Positions 5,448 to 5,972 of a stretch of DNA of 5,972 bases are shown here, in pieces. The stretch is from assembly GCA_902470455.1 (NCBI GenBank), contig CABRGI010000050.1, positions 1 through 5,972 of the forward strand, given 5' to 3'. Numbering within the stretch: the stretch's first letter is position 1; every line of letters begins with the position of its first letter. The position numbers and the translations under genes are program-made. The DNA comes from an uncultured Parvimonas sp. Lineage in GTDB: Bacteria > Bacillota > Clostridia > Tissierellales > Peptoniphilaceae. The notes beneath the pieces are model-generated. The model was not told where the DNA came from. It did no database searches and was given only the letters and a program-made list of their open reading frames with translations.

Positions 5448-5972
5448 TTTTTTCCCCTTTATTTTTAAAAATATATGTTATTGTTGAAATTAAAATTATT
5501 ATTGCAAAAAGCAATGTTGACAACGCATTTATTTTAGGACTAATTCCTCTTTTAGTCATTGAATAAATTTTTACTGAAAGTGTTGCAACTCCATTTCCGG
5601 AAGTAAAATAACTAACAGTAAAATCGTCCAAGGACATAGTAATACAAACCAATGCTCCTATGATTAAATTAGGTATTAGCTGTGGTAAAACAATTCTTTT
5701 AAAAACTTGAAGTTGCCTTGCTCCTAAATCCATTCCTGCATCATAAAGACTCTTATCAAAAGTCAATAATTTAGGTAAAATTGCAAATACTACAAATGGA
5801 ACATTAAATATTATATGAGATAAAATTATCGTAAAATATCCAAAATTAAATTTAAAAAATACATATAGTATTATCATTCCTATAGCAATTACAATATCCG
5901 GAAGTATAAGTGGCAAATAGCTTACATTTGTAAAATAACTTCTTAACTTCGGATTAACAGACTTATATATCG
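5434..5972 (-). CDS. potC: PotC-like ABC transporter permease (partial, N-terminus off window)
   Basis: C-terminal 178 residues of an inner-membrane permease of the polyamine ABC importer family; the family is about 260 long, so roughly 80 residues lie beyond the right edge. The frame is open to the edge. A TTG at 5914-5916 is only an internal Leu codon, as the preceding 18 codons continue family-like sequence (IYKSVNPKLRSYF). In fragment numbering, hydrophobic segments are at about 19-38, 45-66, 99-120 and 150-168. The cytoplasmic EAA loop that docks on the ATPase is clear at 76-100: YDAGMDLGA, then FKRIVLPQLIP. SLDDFTVSYFTSG (113-125) is typical of PotC rather than PotB. The stop at 5434-5436 lies 14 bases inside the potD-like gene, so the two are translationally coupled. 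The ATPase (PotA) and PotB genes and the promoter are expected just beyond the right edge. Confidence 0.92.
   Translation of the reverse strand, partial: IYKSVNPKLRSYFTNVSYLPLILPDIVIAIGMIILYVFFKFNFGYFTIILSHIIFNVPFVVFAILPKLLTFDKSLYDAGMDLGARQLQVFKRIVLPQLIPNLIIGALVCITMSLDDFTVSYFTSGNGVATLSVKIYSMTKRGISPKINALSTLLFAIIILISTITYIFKNKGEKNEKI

Noticed and set aside
5914..5916. TTG as the start of the PotC-like gene
   Set aside because: The frame stays open to the window edge and the 18 preceding codons look like PotC; the protein would lack its N-terminal helices. It is a partial gene, not a short one.
1..5972. Novel defence, mobile or RNA-based system
   Set aside because: All strands and gaps are accounted for by housekeeping transport and metabolic genes. 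I saw no terminal repeats, transposase, integrase, CRISPR-like spaced repeats, tRNA cloverleaf, riboswitch core or toxin-antitoxin pair.

Overview
This is an AT-rich chromosomal window in which every gene I can support is on the minus strand. AGGAGG-type ribosome binding sites, a lipoprotein substrate-binding protein with an LAAC lipobox, and U-tract hairpin terminators point to a low-GC Gram-positive bacterium (Firmicutes/Bacillota). The gene set (NADPH-type butanol dehydrogenase, M18 aminopeptidase, APC amino acid transporter, polyamine-type ABC transporter) suits an anaerobic or fermentative, amino-acid-using, host-associated member, such as the Parvimonas/Peptoniphilus group or Gemella. 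That placement is a guess from style, not a demonstrated identity.

Layout in the direction of transcription (high to low coordinates). (1) 5972-4371: the 3' part of a Pot-type ABC operon, with the C-terminal two thirds of a PotC-like permease overlapping by 14 bases the start of a complete PotD-like lipoprotein, closed by a strong terminator at 4326-4359. (2) 4317-2729: an intergenic region with a near-consensus promoter (TTGACA-17-TATACT), a long imperfect dyad upstream of it and a heptamer direct repeat at the transcription start, driving a 478-residue APC-family amino acid permease that ends in a 12-bp perfect terminator hairpin. (3) 2688-922: an M18 metallo-aminopeptidase whose stop codon shares one base with the start of a small unrecognised four-helix membrane protein; a terminator follows at 851-889. 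(4) 827-1: a promoter and the first 252 residues of an iron-dependent, YqhD/butanol dehydrogenase-type alcohol dehydrogenase running off the left edge.

The genes fit a theme of uptake and use of peptides, amino acids and small amines: the ABC importer captures an extracellular ligand, the APC permease moves amino acids (perhaps by exchange), the M18 enzyme trims acidic N-terminal residues from cytosolic peptides, and the alcohol dehydrogenase disposes of aldehydes and reductant. They are separate transcription units, so this is metabolic neighbourhood rather than one pathway.

I found no mobile element, CRISPR array, tRNA or rRNA, riboswitch or defence system. No gene-free stretch exceeds about 205 bases. 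The points most worth a second look are the altered ligand pocket of the PotD-like protein, the small membrane protein fused translationally to the aminopeptidase, and the compact control region of the permease.
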